A DNA stretch of 64,000 nucleotides, taken from assembly GCA_905182165.1 (NCBI GenBank), contig CAJJAK010000011.1:62001-126000 (forward strand), given 5' to 3'. The notes under the pieces are model-generated. The model searched no databases and was not told the DNA's origin. It was given only the letters and a program-made list of their open reading frames with translations. Source of the DNA: an uncultured Paracoccaceae bacterium. Its GTDB lineage: Bacteria; Pseudomonadota; Alphaproteobacteria; Rhodobacterales; Rhodobacteraceae. Shown here piece by piece: positions 47,778 through 59,185 of this stretch. Position 1 is the stretch's first letter. Each line of letters starts with the position of its first letter. The position numbers were made by a program, and so were the translations under genes.

Positions 47778-48724
47778 TTGAGTATAACATTTGTTTTTCC
47801 TGGCCAAGGAGCACAGGTAATAGGAATGGGGCAAACTTTGGCCAGAGCCTATCCTAACTCAAGGAATGTATTTGAAGAAGTAGATGATGCATTAAACTTC
47901 AAGTTGTCAAAGTTAGTTTGGGAGGGGGAGATTGAAGAATTAACGTTAACAGAAAATGCTCAGCCAGCTTTAATGGCAACGTCTATTGCGACTTTGAGAG
48001 CTATGGAAGAAGAGGGCATATCATCAGATACTGTTAAATATTTTGCGGGCCATTCTTTGGGAGAATATTCTGCATTAAGTGCTGCTGGAGCGTTGGATTT
48101 GGCAGATACTGCGCGATTATTGATTGGAGAGGTGAATTCCAATGCAAAAAGCTGTGCCAATGGAATCAGGGGTAAAGCTAAAAACCAAAGGTTCTGACCT
48201 ACAAGTTAGTAGAAAAAATAGCCCAAGAAGCCTCGCAAAAACAGGTATGCCAAGCAGCCAACGATAATGATCCTAATCAAGTGGTGATTTCGGGAAACCT
48301 TGAGGCAGTGGAACGGGCGATAATATTAGCAAAAGAAAAAGGTGCTAAAAGAGCAATAATATTACCAGTCTCAGCACCATTCCACTGTGAGTTAATGCAA
48401 CCGGCTTCTGATGTAATGGCAGAAGCGTTTTCAAAGGTAAGTTTTAAAATTCCATCATCACCGATAGTTGCAAATTATTCAGCACTACCAGTGGTGGATC
48501 CCACTGAAATAAAAAACTTATTAATAAAACAAATTACAGGCAGGGTTCGGTGGCGAGAAACAATAAATTATATATCTCAAAATGGTGTAGATAAAGTGAT
48601 TGAAATTGGGTCAGGCAAAGCCCTAACCGGAATGATCAGAAGAATTAATAAAGATATAAATTGTTACAATATTGGATCTTCAGATGATTTAAATAAATTT
48701 TTATCAACTGATAGCGAAGGATAA
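47778..48724 (+). CDS. fabD: Malonyl-CoA:ACP transacylase FabD, frameshifted
   Basis: Loads malonyl onto acyl carrier protein. TTG 47778 with GGAG seven bases upstream gives MSITFVFPGQGAQVIGMG. Active-site Ser in FAGHSLGEYSAL; catalytic His in PVSAPFHCELMQPA; ANYSALPVVDP and EIGSGKALTGMIRR close the protein. Between 48130 and 48210 the frame breaks at least twice and about ten residues of the usual PxxxGVMAALLGL segment seem to be missing after VPMESGV. The next part resumes LVEKIAQEASQKQVCQAANDND. About 310 aa. First of fabD-fabG-acpP-fabF-mltG. Confidence 0.92.
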
Positions 48725-48727
48725 TCG

Positions 48728-49465
48728 ATGTTTAATGTTAATAATAAAAATGCGCTAATTACAGGTGCATCTGGAAGTATTGGAAGAGAAATAGCAGTTT
48801 TTCTTCATAATGCTGGCGCAAATATTGTAATCTCTGGAACGCGCTTGGAGCCGTTACAACAATTACAATCTGAATTAGGCGATAGGGTCCATATTATATT
48901 ATGTGATCTTTTTGACCGCGAAGCAGTTCAATCTTTACCAAAAAAAGCAGCTGAGGTTGTAGGAAATATTGATATTTTAATTAATAACGCTGGTATCACT
49001 CGAGATAATTTATTTATGAGAATGTCTGATGAAGATTGGGGCGATGTTATCAATGTAAACCTTTCCTCTACAATGCAGTTATGCCGGGGAGTTGTTCGGG
49101 GCATGATGAAGTCTAGGTGGGGACGTATTGTGAATATTGCATCAGTGGTTGGCGTTACAGGAAATCCAGGTCAAGCAAATTATGCTGCGTCAAAAGCTGG
49201 AATGATTGGTATGTCAAAATCGCTAGCATTTGAAGTTGCCAGTAGAGGTATTACTGTTAATTGTGTTGCACCAGGATTTATCTCATCGGCAATGACAGAT
49301 AAATTAAATGAGAAGCAAAAAGAGACAATAATTTCTTCTATTCCGTCAAGTAGGATGGGCAAAGGTGCTGACGTTGCCTCTGCTGTGCTTTATTTGGTGT
49401 CTAATGAAGCATCATATATTACAGGTCAAACGTTACATGTTAACGGTGGATTGGCCATGATCTAA
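48728..49465 (+). CDS. fabG: 3-oxoacyl-ACP reductase FabG
   Basis: NADPH-dependent short-chain reductase of fatty-acid elongation. Intact, 245 aa. Cofactor loop ITGASGSIGREIA, NNAGITRDN, catalytic Ser in NIASVVGVTG, YAASKAG with Tyr and Lys, and the C-terminal SYITGQTLHVNGGLAM. Three bases separate it from the fabD stop, with AAGG for ribosome binding. Unlike fabD, acpP and fabF on either side it carries no frame error. Confidence 0.96.
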   Translation: MFNVNNKNALITGASGSIGREIAVFLHNAGANIVISGTRLEPLQQLQSELGDRVHIILCDLFDREAVQSLPKKAAEVVGNIDILINNAGITRDNLFMRMSDEDWGDVINVNLSSTMQLCRGVVRGMMKSRWGRIVNIASVVGVTGNPGQANYAASKAGMIGMSKSLAFEVASRGITVNCVAPGFISSAMTDKLNEKQKETIISSIPSSRMGKGADVASAVLYLVSNEASYITGQTLHVNGGLAMI

Positions 49466-49492
49466 TTTAATTAAAGTATTAAACGAAAACAT

Positions 49493-49520
49493 TTGCCATT
49501 TCTAAAGTTTATGTTATAGG
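49493..49520 (+). promoter_or_regulatory. Candidate promoter of acpP
   Basis: TTGCCA (49493-49498), 16-base spacer, TATAGG (49515-49520), in the 158-bp gap between fabG and acpP. acpP is usually expressed far above its neighbours, so a promoter of its own here is reasonable. Confidence 0.4.
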
Positions 49521-49588
49521 CCCCTATATTAACGAAAAGTATCCAAAGAGCTTTATGTTTAATGTTAAGATTTAATTACTTTGGAGGC

Positions 49589-49602
49589 CCAGGAAAACCT
49601 GG
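49589..49602 (+). other. Short hairpin in the acpP leader
   Basis: CCAGG-AAAA-CCTGG is a perfect five-pair stem with a four-base loop, 21 bp before the acpP start and just upstream of its GAGAGG ribosome site. It may stabilise the leader; no known riboswitch matches. Confidence 0.4.
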
Positions 49603-49623
49603 AAAATTGAGAGGATTTTGATT

Positions 49624-49858
49624 ATGAGCGACATAGCAGATCGAGTTAAAAAGATAGTAGTTAGAGCATCTCGGCGTTGAAGAAGATAAAGTTGTTGAAA
49701 ATGCAAGTTTTATAGATGACCTTGGTGCAGATAGTTTGGATACAGTTGAATTGGTAATGGCTTTTGAAGAAGAATTTGGAATAGAAATTCCTGATGAGGC
49801 TGCGGAAACAATTCAATCATTTGGTGACGCAGTAAAGTTTATAACTGAAGCTGTTTAA
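49624..49858 (+). CDS. acpP: Acyl carrier protein, frameshifted
   Basis: Carrier of growing fatty acids. ATG 49624 reads [13 protein letters not shown]; a base is out near 49662, after which the other frame gives [20 protein letters not shown], the phosphopantetheine Ser in [11 protein letters not shown], then [17 protein letters not shown] and [12 protein letters not shown], ending TAA 49856-49858. About 77 aa, normal. The gene is indispensable in bacteria, so the break at such a conserved place is strong evidence of sequence error. A terminator follows. Confidence 0.94.
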
Positions 49859-49879
49859 CAAACAATAAATAATAAAGTT

Positions 49880-49906
49880 AGGCGTCTGTTTGGGCGCCTT
49901 TTTTTT
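49880..49906 (+). terminator. Rho-independent terminator after acpP
   Basis: AGGCG (49880-49884) pairs with CGCCT (49895-49899) around a 10-base loop, followed by eight T to 49906, 21 bp after the acpP stop. It separates the highly expressed acpP from fabF, although some read-through is probable. Confidence 0.75.
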
Positions 49907-50016
49907 GTTTATAACTTTAAAGATGAATATACTTAATACGGCATCTAAGAAATTGCTAATTATATTGATTTGTTTATAATTATGCTTGAGTGTGAAGTTA
50001 AAAGAGAGGGTATGGA

Positions 50017-51280
50017 ATGCGTAGGGTAGTTGTAACAGGGCTTGGGATGGTGACGCCGCTTGCATGTGGCGTTGAGGAAACTTGGTCTCGAATATTGGAT
50101 AGTCAATCTGCAGCTGATACCATTCAGAAATTTGATGCATCTCATTTGGCAACAAATTATGCCTGTGAGATACCTCGAGGCGATGGTAAAAATGGGACGT
50201 TTAATCCAGATGATTGGATGGCACCTAAAGATCAAAGAAAAGTTGATGATTTCATACTCTATGGGGTTGCAGCAGCTGAGCAAGCAGTCAAAGACTCTAA
50301 CTGGGTTCCAAAAAGTGAAGAAGATTGTGTCCGTACAGGCGTGATGATCGGTTCTGGAATAGGTGGTTTATCCTCAATTGCAGAGACAGCAATTATTCTG
50401 AAAGAACGCGGACCAAGGAAAGTATCTCCTTTTTTTATACCTAGCGCACTAATTAATTTAATTAGTGGCCACGTTTCAATAAAATTTGGATTTAAGGGTC
50501 CTAATCATTCAGTGGTAACTGCCTGTTCAACTGGCGCACATGCTATAGGAGATGCAGCTCGTTTAATAATGTTAGATGATGCCGATATCATGGTAGCGGG
50601 TGGAGCAGAGGCTCCTATTTCCGAAATTGGCATTGCAGGCTTTAACGCTTGTAAGGCGTTGTCAACTAAGAGCGAAGCTAATCCTGCTAAAGCAAGCCGG
50701 CCTTATGATATAGATAGGGACGGGTTTGTGATGGGTGAGGGTGCTGGTGTTCTGGTTCTTGAAGAGCTTGAACATGCGACGGCACGCGGCGCAAAAATAT
50801 ATGCAGAAGTTCTTGGCTATGGCATGTCGGGTGATGCTTATCACATTACTGCTCCGTCTCAAGATGGTAATGGTGGTTTTAGATCCATGCAATCGGCTAT
50901 AAAGCGCGCAAACCTTATCCCAAATGAAATAGATTACATAAACTCTCATGGTACATCTACGATGGCTGATGTTATTGAACTGGCAGCCGTTGAAAGATTA
51001 TTTGGGAAAAGCAGCTGGATCAGCGACAATGTCTTCGACCAAGTCATGTACGGGTCATCTTCTTGGCGCTGCTGGTGCGATTGAGGCGATTTTCTCGATT
51101 CTGGCAATCCGCGATCAAGTGGCTCCACCGACTATTAACCTCGAAACCCCAGCGGTCGGGACTGATATCTACTTGGCGCCTCAGGTCAAACAAGACCGGG
51201 ATATAACAGTTGCGCTTTCGAATTCCTTTGGCTTTGGTGGAACAAATGCTAGTTTAGGATTTATAAAGCTTAACCTATGA
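50017..51280 (+). CDS. fabF: 3-oxoacyl-ACP synthase II FabF, frameshifted
   Basis: Condensing enzyme of fatty-acid elongation. ATG 50017 (MRRVVVTGLGMVTPLACG) follows AGAGAGGG. Nucleophilic Cys in SVVTACSTGAHAIGDA, first His in YINSHGTSTMADVIEL, second His region STKSCTGHLLGAAGAIEA, and the final NSFGFGGTNASLGF. A break near 51008 (GGGAAAAGCAGC) separates the two halves. About 420 aa. From about 51011 to 51200 G+C rises to about 55%, in sharp contrast with the rest of the gene, and the codons there differ too. The stop overlaps the mltG start (ATGA). Confidence 0.93.
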
Positions 51281-52274
51281 TCAAGTTTATTTTTACAAGT
51301 TTTGTAAGCTTTACCCTAATTTTTTTAATCGTTATTGGATCAGTAATGTGGTGGGGTAAGGCTAAGTATGAAGAACCTCAAAATTTTGAAATAACACGCA
51401 CATTTATTATAAAGCCTGGTGAAAGTTTTGATATAATAAGTCAAAATTTAAGTGCTCAAAATTTAATAAACAATTTATTATTTTAAAATTTGGAATTATT
51501 TTTACTCAAAATCAAAAAAAACTTAAATTTGGAGAATATGAAATCCCTAAAAATGCTTCTATGAGTGACATAGTGAATTTAATCGTAAGTGGGGAAACAA
51601 AGATTCATAAGTTGGTAATTCCAGAAGGGTTTTCCACTTGGCAAGTTATTGAACGCATTAAATCAGAAGAGTTATTAAGTGGTGATGTTATTATTTTACC
51701 ATTAGAAGGTAGTTTAGCTCCACAAACTTATTTATTTTCGAGAGGAGATGATCGTGAAGCGCTTCTTTCAAAAATGAAAAATAAGCAAACGAGCATTCTA
51801 GACTATGCATGGGATAATAGAGTTGAAGGATTGCCATTTGAAAATAAATTTGAAGTAGTTAAATTAGCATCAATTATTGAAGAAGAAGCCAGTTTGGCTG
51901 ATGAGCGAAAAATCATTGCATCAGTTTTTATAAATAGATTAAAGAAAAAAATGAAACTTCAAACTGATCCTAGTGTAATATATGGAATTACGAGAGGAGA
52001 GTATAATTTGGGGCGAGGATTGCTCTTAAGTGAACTGAGGAACCTCACGCCTTGGAACACATATAAGATTAAAGGACTTCCTCTGACACCTATATCTAAT
52101 CCAGGTGAAGCATCCATTTATGCTGCAACCAATCCAGCCCTAACTGATTTCCTTTATTTTGTGGCGAATGGTTCTGGTGGGCATTGGTTTGCAAAGTCTT
52201 ATCAAAAACATACTGAAAATGTGAAAAAATGGCGTAAAATAGAAGAGCGACGCAAAAATGAATCGAATGATTAG
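51277..52274 (+). CDS. mltG: Endolytic transglycosylase MltG, frameshifted
   Basis: Inner-membrane enzyme that cuts nascent peptidoglycan strands, setting glycan length. One membrane span near the N-terminus (FIFTSFVSFTLIFLIVIGSVM), a LysM-like region (IKPGESFDIISQNLSAQ), then the YceG domain: VIPEGFSTWQVIERI, APQTYLFSRGD, catalytic Glu in ASIIEEEASLADER, LQTDPSVIYGI and SNPGEASIYAATNP. One frame break near 51483. About 332 aa. ATG overlaps fabF by four bases, matching the frequent fabF-mltG pairing in Alphaproteobacteria. Confidence 0.93.
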
Positions 52275-52394
52275 AATAATTAGTTAGCTATTTTTTATTT
52301 AACAATAATGAAAAAAAATGTAGAGATCTTAATGAGTTTATTGTTTTAACTTATTTTAAGATATAAAACAAAGTGAATTAGAAGTTGGCTGTTG

Positions 52395-53846
52395 ATGCTT
52401 AATATAAGACCAATTGGATATGTTGTCGGAATATTAATTGTTATTCTGGGTGTTTCTATGATTCTGCCCTTGTTAGTCGACATTTATTTTCAAGATGATC
52501 ATTGGAAAATTTTTGGATATTCTTCTTTTATTACTATAGTTATCTGGAGCATTGTTGGTTATCAGTTGTTCAAATAGCTACCCGACTAATTTTTCTATTC
52601 AACAAACTTTTTTATTAACGGTTTCAATATGGTTGATATTACCCATCTTTGGGTCAATTCCTTTTGTAATAGGGTGGTCAAACGCTAGTTTTATAGACAG
52701 CTTTTTTTGAATCAATGTCTGGCATTAACAACAACTGGAGCAACAGTAATTAATAATATTGAAGATTTTCCCGAAGGATTATTGCTATGGCGTGGTTTGC
52801 TTCAATGGTTTGGAGGTATAGGAATTATTGTAGTGGCTGTTATCTTCTTACCATTATTACGAGTAGGAGGTATGCAAATATTTCAATTAGATAGCTTTAA
52901 TAATTTTGGCCAGGCTTTGCCTAAAGCTAAAGAAATAGCACAATCTGTTTTTTTATATATCTCGGTTTAACAATTAGTGCCTATAATAGCTTACTTAGCG
53001 TCAGGTTTGCGATTATTTGATGCTGTTGTACATGCTATGACAACAATATCTACTGGTGGTTTTAGTAATTATGACGAGTCATTTGCCCATTTTCCTATGT
53101 CTACTGAGTACGTCTGTGTTTTCTTTATGATTGCATCATCTCTACCTTTTATCAGATATGTTCAATTGACGAATGGAAATTTTAAAGCGCCATTTTTTGA
53201 TTCTCAAGTGCTAATTTTTTTTCTAATTTTAATAATTGTAATTTTAATGCTGTTATTTTGGTTAATATTTCAAGGAGAGCTCACATTTGAGCATGCATTA
53301 CGAAAAACAGTTTTTAATGGAGTTTCTATTCTTACCGGTACGGGTTACTCAAGTGACAATTACATGCTTTGGGGAAGTTTTCCATTTTCCGTATTTTTTA
53401 TAATTGGGTTAATCGGTGGGTGTGCTGGATCAACTACTTGCTCAATAAAGGTTTTTAGGTTTCAAATACTTTTCTCTGCTATCAGTTCTCAAATCAAACA
53501 GATGCATTACTCGTCAGCTGTGGTTGCCACACGCTATGAAGGAAAAAGGGTTTCGCTGGATGTAGTGTCTTCAGTTATAGCATTTTTTATCTTATTCTTT
53601 GTCACATTATTTTTAATAACATTGGCTTTATCTGCTACCGGCTTAGACTTTGTGACTTCGATATCTGGGGCGGTAAGCACGCTTGCAAATATTGGACCTG
53701 GATTGGGTGAGAGGATCGGACCAATTGGCAATTATGCTGATTTAAATACTGCAGCTAAATTAATTTTGATTTTCTCTATGTTTGTAGGCCGTTTAGAATT
53801 AATGGTAGTTTATGTTTTATTTACTTTAACTTTTTGGCGAGGGTGA
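52395..53846 (+). CDS. trkH: Potassium uptake protein TrkH, frameshifted
   Basis: Membrane subunit of the Trk potassium system, about 483 aa with four loop-containing repeats. ATG 52395 (MLNIRPIGYVVGILIVILG). The four selectivity loops are visible: TTTGAT (about 52730), TTISTGGFSNYD, LTGTGYSSDNY and ANIGPGLGERIG, each with its central Gly. The end is GRLELMVVYVLFTLTFWRG. Breaks near 52575, 52703 and 52970. It needs a TrkA NAD-binding partner, which is not in the window. A TPP enzyme gene begins 4 bp after the stop. Confidence 0.92.
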
Positions 53847-53850
53847 AAAT

Positions 53851-55441
53851 ATGAAAAAACCGAAGTTTATAAAATTAAAAGGTTTTCGTGAAAATATATC
53901 TACATGTTATATTTGGGATACCAGGTGTTCATAATGTGGAGCTGTACCGTGGAATTGAAGAGGCTGGCTTAAAACATATTCTAACGCGTCACGAGCAGGG
54001 TGCTGGTTTTATGGCAGATGGTTATGCTAGAGCTACTGGAAAGCCAGGAGTGGCCTTTGTAATAACTGGCCCTGGCCTTTGCAACATAATGACTCCGATG
54101 GGGCAAGCTTATTCTGATAGCATTCCGATGTTAGTCATTTCTAGCTGTTTAAACCCGGGAGACCTTACCACAGAGCGTGGTAGGCTCCATGAAATGAAGG
54201 ATCAAGAAGCGGCGGCTAGTACGGTTTGTGACTGGTCAAAAACAGCTCTAGATCCCGAGAATGCTTATCAACTACTAGATAGAGCATTTTTTGAGTTTAT
54301 TTCTGCACGTCCAAGACCAAAGCATATTCAAGTTCCAATCTCAGTATTAGGTGCGCTGGCTAAACCAAGTTTAGATCCCATAAAAATAAATTTAAACAAA
54401 CTGGATCAGCCTCATTTACATGAGCAAGTTGCTGATGAATTAAGCGCGGCGCGAAGGGTAATTGTTATAGTTGGTGGTGGCTGTGTTGCTGCCTCGATTG
54501 AGCTAAGATTTTTAATAGAAAAAATTGGTGCTGCTTCGTTTTCGACTTATGCGGGAAGAGGAGTTATTAATGACAATAACAAGTTATATTTTGGGGCTAC
54601 GTTGGCCAGAGCTGATAGTGTGCATGATTTTGCACAAGCAGATCTTGTTTTAGCTATTGGAACCACGCTATCAGAGGTCGATTTGTGGCGTAATCATATA
54701 GGTCATAATTGCAAATTAATTAGGGTTGATATTGATCCCAGTCAATTAGGGGATCAACACAAGTCGGATGTCACTATAATGGCTGATGCAAAGACATTCA
54801 TTGCTGGAGTTAATAGCAAACTCAAAGAGTATACTATTAATAGTGACTGGGATGAGGGATATGTAAAAAACAGAAGAGCTATCTTCAGAAAACAAGTTGA
54901 CTCTGAGCGACCTGGAATCGTCCCTTTGGTAGATGCACTGCATGAAGTCTTAGATGAAGATACACTTATTTATTCAGATATGACGCAGTTTGCGTACGTT
55001 GCTAAAGAAATTTATCCAATGACAAAACCTTCTAAGTGGCATCATCCTTTTGGGTTTGGTACGTTAGGTTATGCATTGCCAGCAGCAATTGGTGGAAAAA
55101 TTGGTGATCCAAAACAATCCGTAGTAGCAATTATGGGTGATTATGGATTTCATTATACCATGCAGGAACTGGGGGTAGCTGTAGAGCATAGATTAGGAAT
55201 ACCAATAATTATATGGGACAATGAAAAGTTGAAAGAGATAGAGGACTCAATGATAGAGTCCCAGATTGCTCCTAATGCGGTAATTGCAAAAAATCCTGAT
55301 TTTTGTAAGTTAGCTGAAGCATTTGGAGCACATTCTTCTCGGCCAAATTCAATTGAAGATTTCAAAATCGCAATTAAGTTAGCATTAACAGCAGAGTTAC
55401 CTACTGTTATTCATTTAAAATCTGATTTAACAACTGGTTAA
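53851..55441 (+). CDS. Thiamine-diphosphate enzyme, acetolactate-synthase-like, N-terminal frameshift
   Basis: About 530 aa, three-domain TPP enzyme. Start ATG 53851 (GAGGGTG upstream); the first 35 bases are in another frame, broken near 53885, before HVIFGIPGVHNVELYRG. Active-site Glu in LTRHEQGAGFMADGYARATG, then FVITGPGLCN and SDSIPMLVISS; the C-terminal cofactor site is MGDYGFHYTMQELG with distal WDNEKLKEI, so the usual GDG is GDY. LHEMKDQEAAAS matches proteins annotated 5-guanidino-2-oxopentanoate decarboxylase (arginine transamination route) or catabolic acetolactate synthase; I cannot choose between them. No small regulatory subunit gene follows, which speaks against biosynthetic AHAS. 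Confidence 0.8.
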
Positions 55442-55556
55442 TTGAGCTAGAAACTTCTAAGTTTTTTTACATAAAATTTGATTGTTATCTATATTATAAT
55501 ACAAAGTTATTCCTTTTGTTGTATTCATGTTATGTAAAAAACATAAACAATTACTA

Positions 55557-55578
55557 GCAATTGACCCAAGACAATTGC
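55557..55578 (+). other. Perfect hairpin upstream of glyQ
   Basis: GCAATTG (55557-55563), 8-base loop, CAATTGC (55572-55578), 45 bp before the glyQ start. It overlaps promoter-like TTGACC and TTGACT strings, so it could be an operator or a leader hairpin. It is not a T-box: no anticodon loop or conserved T-box sequence is present. Confidence 0.35.
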
Positions 55579-55623
55579 TTGACTATTGGTCTTAATAAAT
55601 AATTACTGTTTAAGGTAGAAAAA

Positions 55624-56555
55624 ATGGGTGTTGAAAAAATAGAAAAGCCCCGCTCGTTTCAAGAGATAATAATGCGATTAAATCAGTATTGGGCATCAAA
55701 AGGATGTGCTATATTGCAACCTTATGATATGGAAGTGGGTGCTGGAACTTTTCATCCTGCAACAACGCTCAGGGCGCTCGGCCCTAAGCCGTGGTCAGTT
55801 GCTTACGTTCAAGCATGTCGAAGACCCACTGATGGAAGATATGGAGAGAATCCAAATAGACTGCAGCATTATTATCAATATCAAGTGCTTATAAAACCCA
55901 GCCCAATCGATTTACAAGATTTGTATCTAGGGTCGTTGGAAGCAATTGGTATAGATATGTCTGTTCATGACCTGAGGTTTGTAGAAGATGATTGGGAAAG
56001 TCCAACTTTAGGAGCTGGGGCCTTGGATGGGAGGTTTGGTGTGACGGAATGGAAATATCTCAGTTTACTTATTTCCAACAAGTTGGTGGGCATGACTGTA
56101 AGCCTGTATCTGGTGAGCTTACATACGGGCTTGAGAGATTAGCAATGTATGTTTTAGGTGTGGATCATGTAATGGACATGCCATTTAATTCTCCTGGTTC
56201 AATTATTGAATTAAAATATGGAGATGTATTTCGTCAAACAGAACAAGAGTATTCAAGATGGAACTTTGATGTAGCAGATACGAGTATTCTACTTCAACAC
56301 TTTGAAGATGCAGAGGCTGAATGTAAACATATTCTAGGCGAACCTGAAATTGATCCTAAAAGTGGAAATAAAATTATTATGGCTCATCCAGCTTATGATC
56401 AATGCATAAAAGCATCACATTTATTTAATCTTTTAGATGCTCGAGGAGTAATTTCTGTGACAGAAAGACAGGCTTATATCGCTCGAGTTCGAAAATTAAC
56501 TAAATTATGCGCTGATGCGTTTCTATTAACTGAAGCTGGTGGGAAGTTAGCATGA
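55624..56555 (+). CDS. glyQ: Glycyl-tRNA synthetase alpha subunit, frameshifted
   Basis: Catalytic subunit of the heterotetrameric enzyme that charges tRNA-Gly. [77 protein letters not shown], then a break near 56018 and [38 protein letters not shown], and a C-terminal [19 protein letters not shown]. About 310 aa. Stop overlaps the next gene's ATG (ATGA). Both synthetase subunits carry breaks although the cell needs them, again pointing to sequence error. Confidence 0.95.
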
Positions 56556-57082
56556 GTGGCAATATTTTTGTGGTATTACTGATAAGCTTTTCGTTAATTT
56601 TTGGCTTAACGCTATGGTACTTTCAAAACTACGCTTATTATGAAAAGAATAGTTTAAATAATATGACTATGACTTTATCAAATAGTGGTAGCGAAGAGCC
56701 AGTAAAATTTAATAATATTCAAAGTATAAATTCTCAAACCTCTCCACTGAAATTTAGAAGTTGCTTTAAGCTAAAAAGTAGTAGCTCGAATTCGTTAGAA
56801 AAGTATTTACCATACGAAAAAGCTACCCCACTACGTGCACCTAGATGGTTTAAATGCTTTAATGTTGAAAAAATCACTAGTGATTTAAAGTTAGGCTTGG
56901 CTAAGTCATATTTATCTAAGGAAAATATAGAATTTGGTATTGATAGGGTGATTGCAGTTTACCCTGACGGTTTGGCTTTCTCCTGGCACCAGATAAATGA
57001 TTGTGGTTTAGCTTCATTTGCGGGAGACGCCTTACCTAAAAATTGTACAAAAAAAGAAAGTGATAAATTTCATCATGCCTGA
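56552..57082 (+). CDS. DUF6446-type protein between glyQ and glyS
   Basis: 176 aa, intact, one N-terminal membrane anchor (residues about 5-24, [20 protein letters not shown]) and a periplasmic domain: [32 protein letters not shown], then [18 protein letters not shown] near the C-terminus. The same position and the string YAYYE fit DUF6446, which I recall between glyQ and glyS in Rhodobacterales. Function unknown. Two conserved-looking Cys pairs (residues about 71, 99 and 153, 166) could form disulfides. Overlaps glyQ by 4 bp and glyS by 8 bp, so it is translated with the synthetase. Confidence 0.75.
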   Translation: MSGNIFVVLLISFSLIFGLTLWYFQNYAYYEKNSLNNMTMTLSNSGSEEPVKFNNIQSINSQTSPLKFRSCFKLKSSSSNSLEKYLPYEKATPLRAPRWFKCFNVEKITSDLKLGLAKSYLSKENIEFGIDRVIAVYPDGLAFSWHQINDCGLASFAGDALPKNCTKKESDKFHHA

Positions 57083-59148
57083 TATTTTACTTGAATTATT
57101 TTCGGAAGAAATGCCTGCTGATATACAAATCTCAGCATCAGAGAATCTTAAAAACCTTATTACTGATGGTTTTGCTGGTTCAGAAATATTTTACTCTAGT
57201 GCAACAAATTTCTCCACCCCGCAAAGATTATGTGTTGTGATTGAAGGTTTATCAACTCAGTCTAAAGAAAATATCGAATTGAAACGCGGCCCTAAAATTG
57301 ATGCCCCAAAAAGAGCAGTAGAGGGCTTTGCACAAAGTCTTGGGCTGACAGTAGATGCGTTAACAGTAGAGGATGATAAAAAAGGTAAATATTATTTTGC
57401 TACTCTAAGCCAACCAGCTGTAGATACTAGGGATATTGCCTCCAAGATAATTGAAACTGCGATATTAAAATTGGCTTGGCCCAAATCGATGAGATGGGGA
57501 AGCAGTCGATTACGTTGGGTTAGGCCATTAAAAGCAATTTTGTGTATTTTGATCGATAAAAATGAATCAGAAATAGTTCCAGTTAAAATTCATAATATAA
57601 TAGCATCTAACATGACTTCTGGGCATCGCTTCATGTCACCTGCAAAATTTGTAGTTAATTCGTTCGACGAGTACGAAGGAAATCTTAGAAAAAACTTTGT
57701 AATATTGAATCCAAAGGAAAGGTTAGAAATAATTTGGGCAGATGCAAACAATTTAGCATTCTCCCAAGGATTAGAGATAATAAAAGATGAAAACCTTCTT
57801 GCAGAGGTGGTTGGTTTAGTTGAATGGCCTGTCGTTCTTATGGGGAATGTTGCTAGGGACTACCTGGATTTACCAGCTGAGGTATTACAAACTTCGATGA
57901 GAAAACATCAAAAATTCTTCTCTGTCATGAATGCTAAAACTCAAAAAATAGAAAAATTTATTACAGTGGCTAATGTTGATACCACTGATAATGGTGCAAT
58001 GATTATCAAAGGTAATCAAAAAGTTTTGGATGCTAGGCTTGCGGATGGTCAATTCTTTTTTGAAAATGATTTAAGAATTGCAAAAGAAGGGGGCAATGTA
58101 TGGATTGAAAACTTAAGAAAAGTTATTTTTCATAGTAAGCTGGGTTCTCAGGCGGATCGTATCCAAAGAATTAACGGCTTAGCTATAAAAATGGGAAGGT
58201 TATTTTAATTTAAAAGAAGACCAAGTTATTAAAGCAGTGGGTTTTGCAAAAGCAGATCTCTGTTCACAAATGGTAAATGAATTTCCAGAACTACAAGGAG
58301 TTATGGGCAAGTATTACGCAGAAGAATTTGGATATGATCAAGAGATTTCTTTAGCTGTTTTGGAACATTATCAACCTTTAGGGCCTTCAGACGCAGTTCC
58401 ATCAAGTTCTTTATCAATTGTTATTGCTTTGGCAGATAAGCTCGATTTAATTTCGAGCTTTTGGGCTATCAATGAAAAGCCTACAGGATCTAAGGATCCT
58501 TTTGCATTAAGACGAGCGGCTATTGGTATAATTCGGTTGATTTTATCTAGCGATCTTAAGTTTAATTTATTGGAATTGCTTGACACTGAAGTTGTTGGAA
58601 AAACTATACCAATGGATGAAATAATTTATTTTTTGCATGAAAGATTAAAGTTTTATTTTTGTGGATGAAGGTATTCGTTATGATGCTAGCTTAGAAGCCC
58701 TGGCTGGACTTAAGACAGTTACTGAAGGTGGTGTTATTACTGAATTACAGCATTGGATTCTTTCCTACAAACAAAAAATGGGATTAATTTATTGAGCGGA
58801 TTTAAAAGAGCAAATAATATTTTAATTGCAGAGGAAAAGAAAGATGGGGTTAAGTACGAGTTAGATCCTGAACTTAAGTTTTTGAAGGATCCTAATGAAA
58901 AAAAACTATATTCAGCGTTAAATGATGCGAAATTAAAAATAAAAATTGACCTAAAAGAGGAAAACTTTACTGAAGCAATGTTGGCTATGGCGGATTTAAG
59001 AGAGCCAATAGATAGGTTTTTTAAAGAAGTAAAAGTAAACGATGAAAATCAAATAATTAGAAGAAACCGTTTATGTTTACTTAATAACATAAAAAATGTT
59101 TGTTGTTCAGTCTCTAATTTGAACTGTATTCAAGAAAGCACTAAATAA
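57075..59148 (+). CDS. glyS: Glycyl-tRNA synthetase beta subunit, frameshifted
   Basis: tRNA-binding subunit paired with GlyQ. ATG 57075 ([20 protein letters not shown]) lies inside the end of the DUF6446 gene. Visible: KRGPKIDAPKRAVEGFAQSL, MRWGSSRLRWVRPLKAI, MRKHQKFFSVMNA, the HD-like LEHYQPLGPSDAVPSSSLSI, ALADKLDLISSFWAINEKPT, SKDPFALRRAAIGIIRL and the anticodon-binding DALR-type end. Breaks near 58205, 58655 and 58765. About 690 aa corrected. It forms the operon glyQ-DUF6446-glyS with ppdK 37 bp further on. Confidence 0.94.
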
Positions 59149-59185
59149 ATTGTTAATTCATATTTTACATTGATAGGGCCAAAAA

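Noticed and set aside
55442..55623. T-box riboswitch before glyQ
   Set aside because: Only one simple hairpin is present; no conserved T-box sequence, specifier loop or terminator follows.
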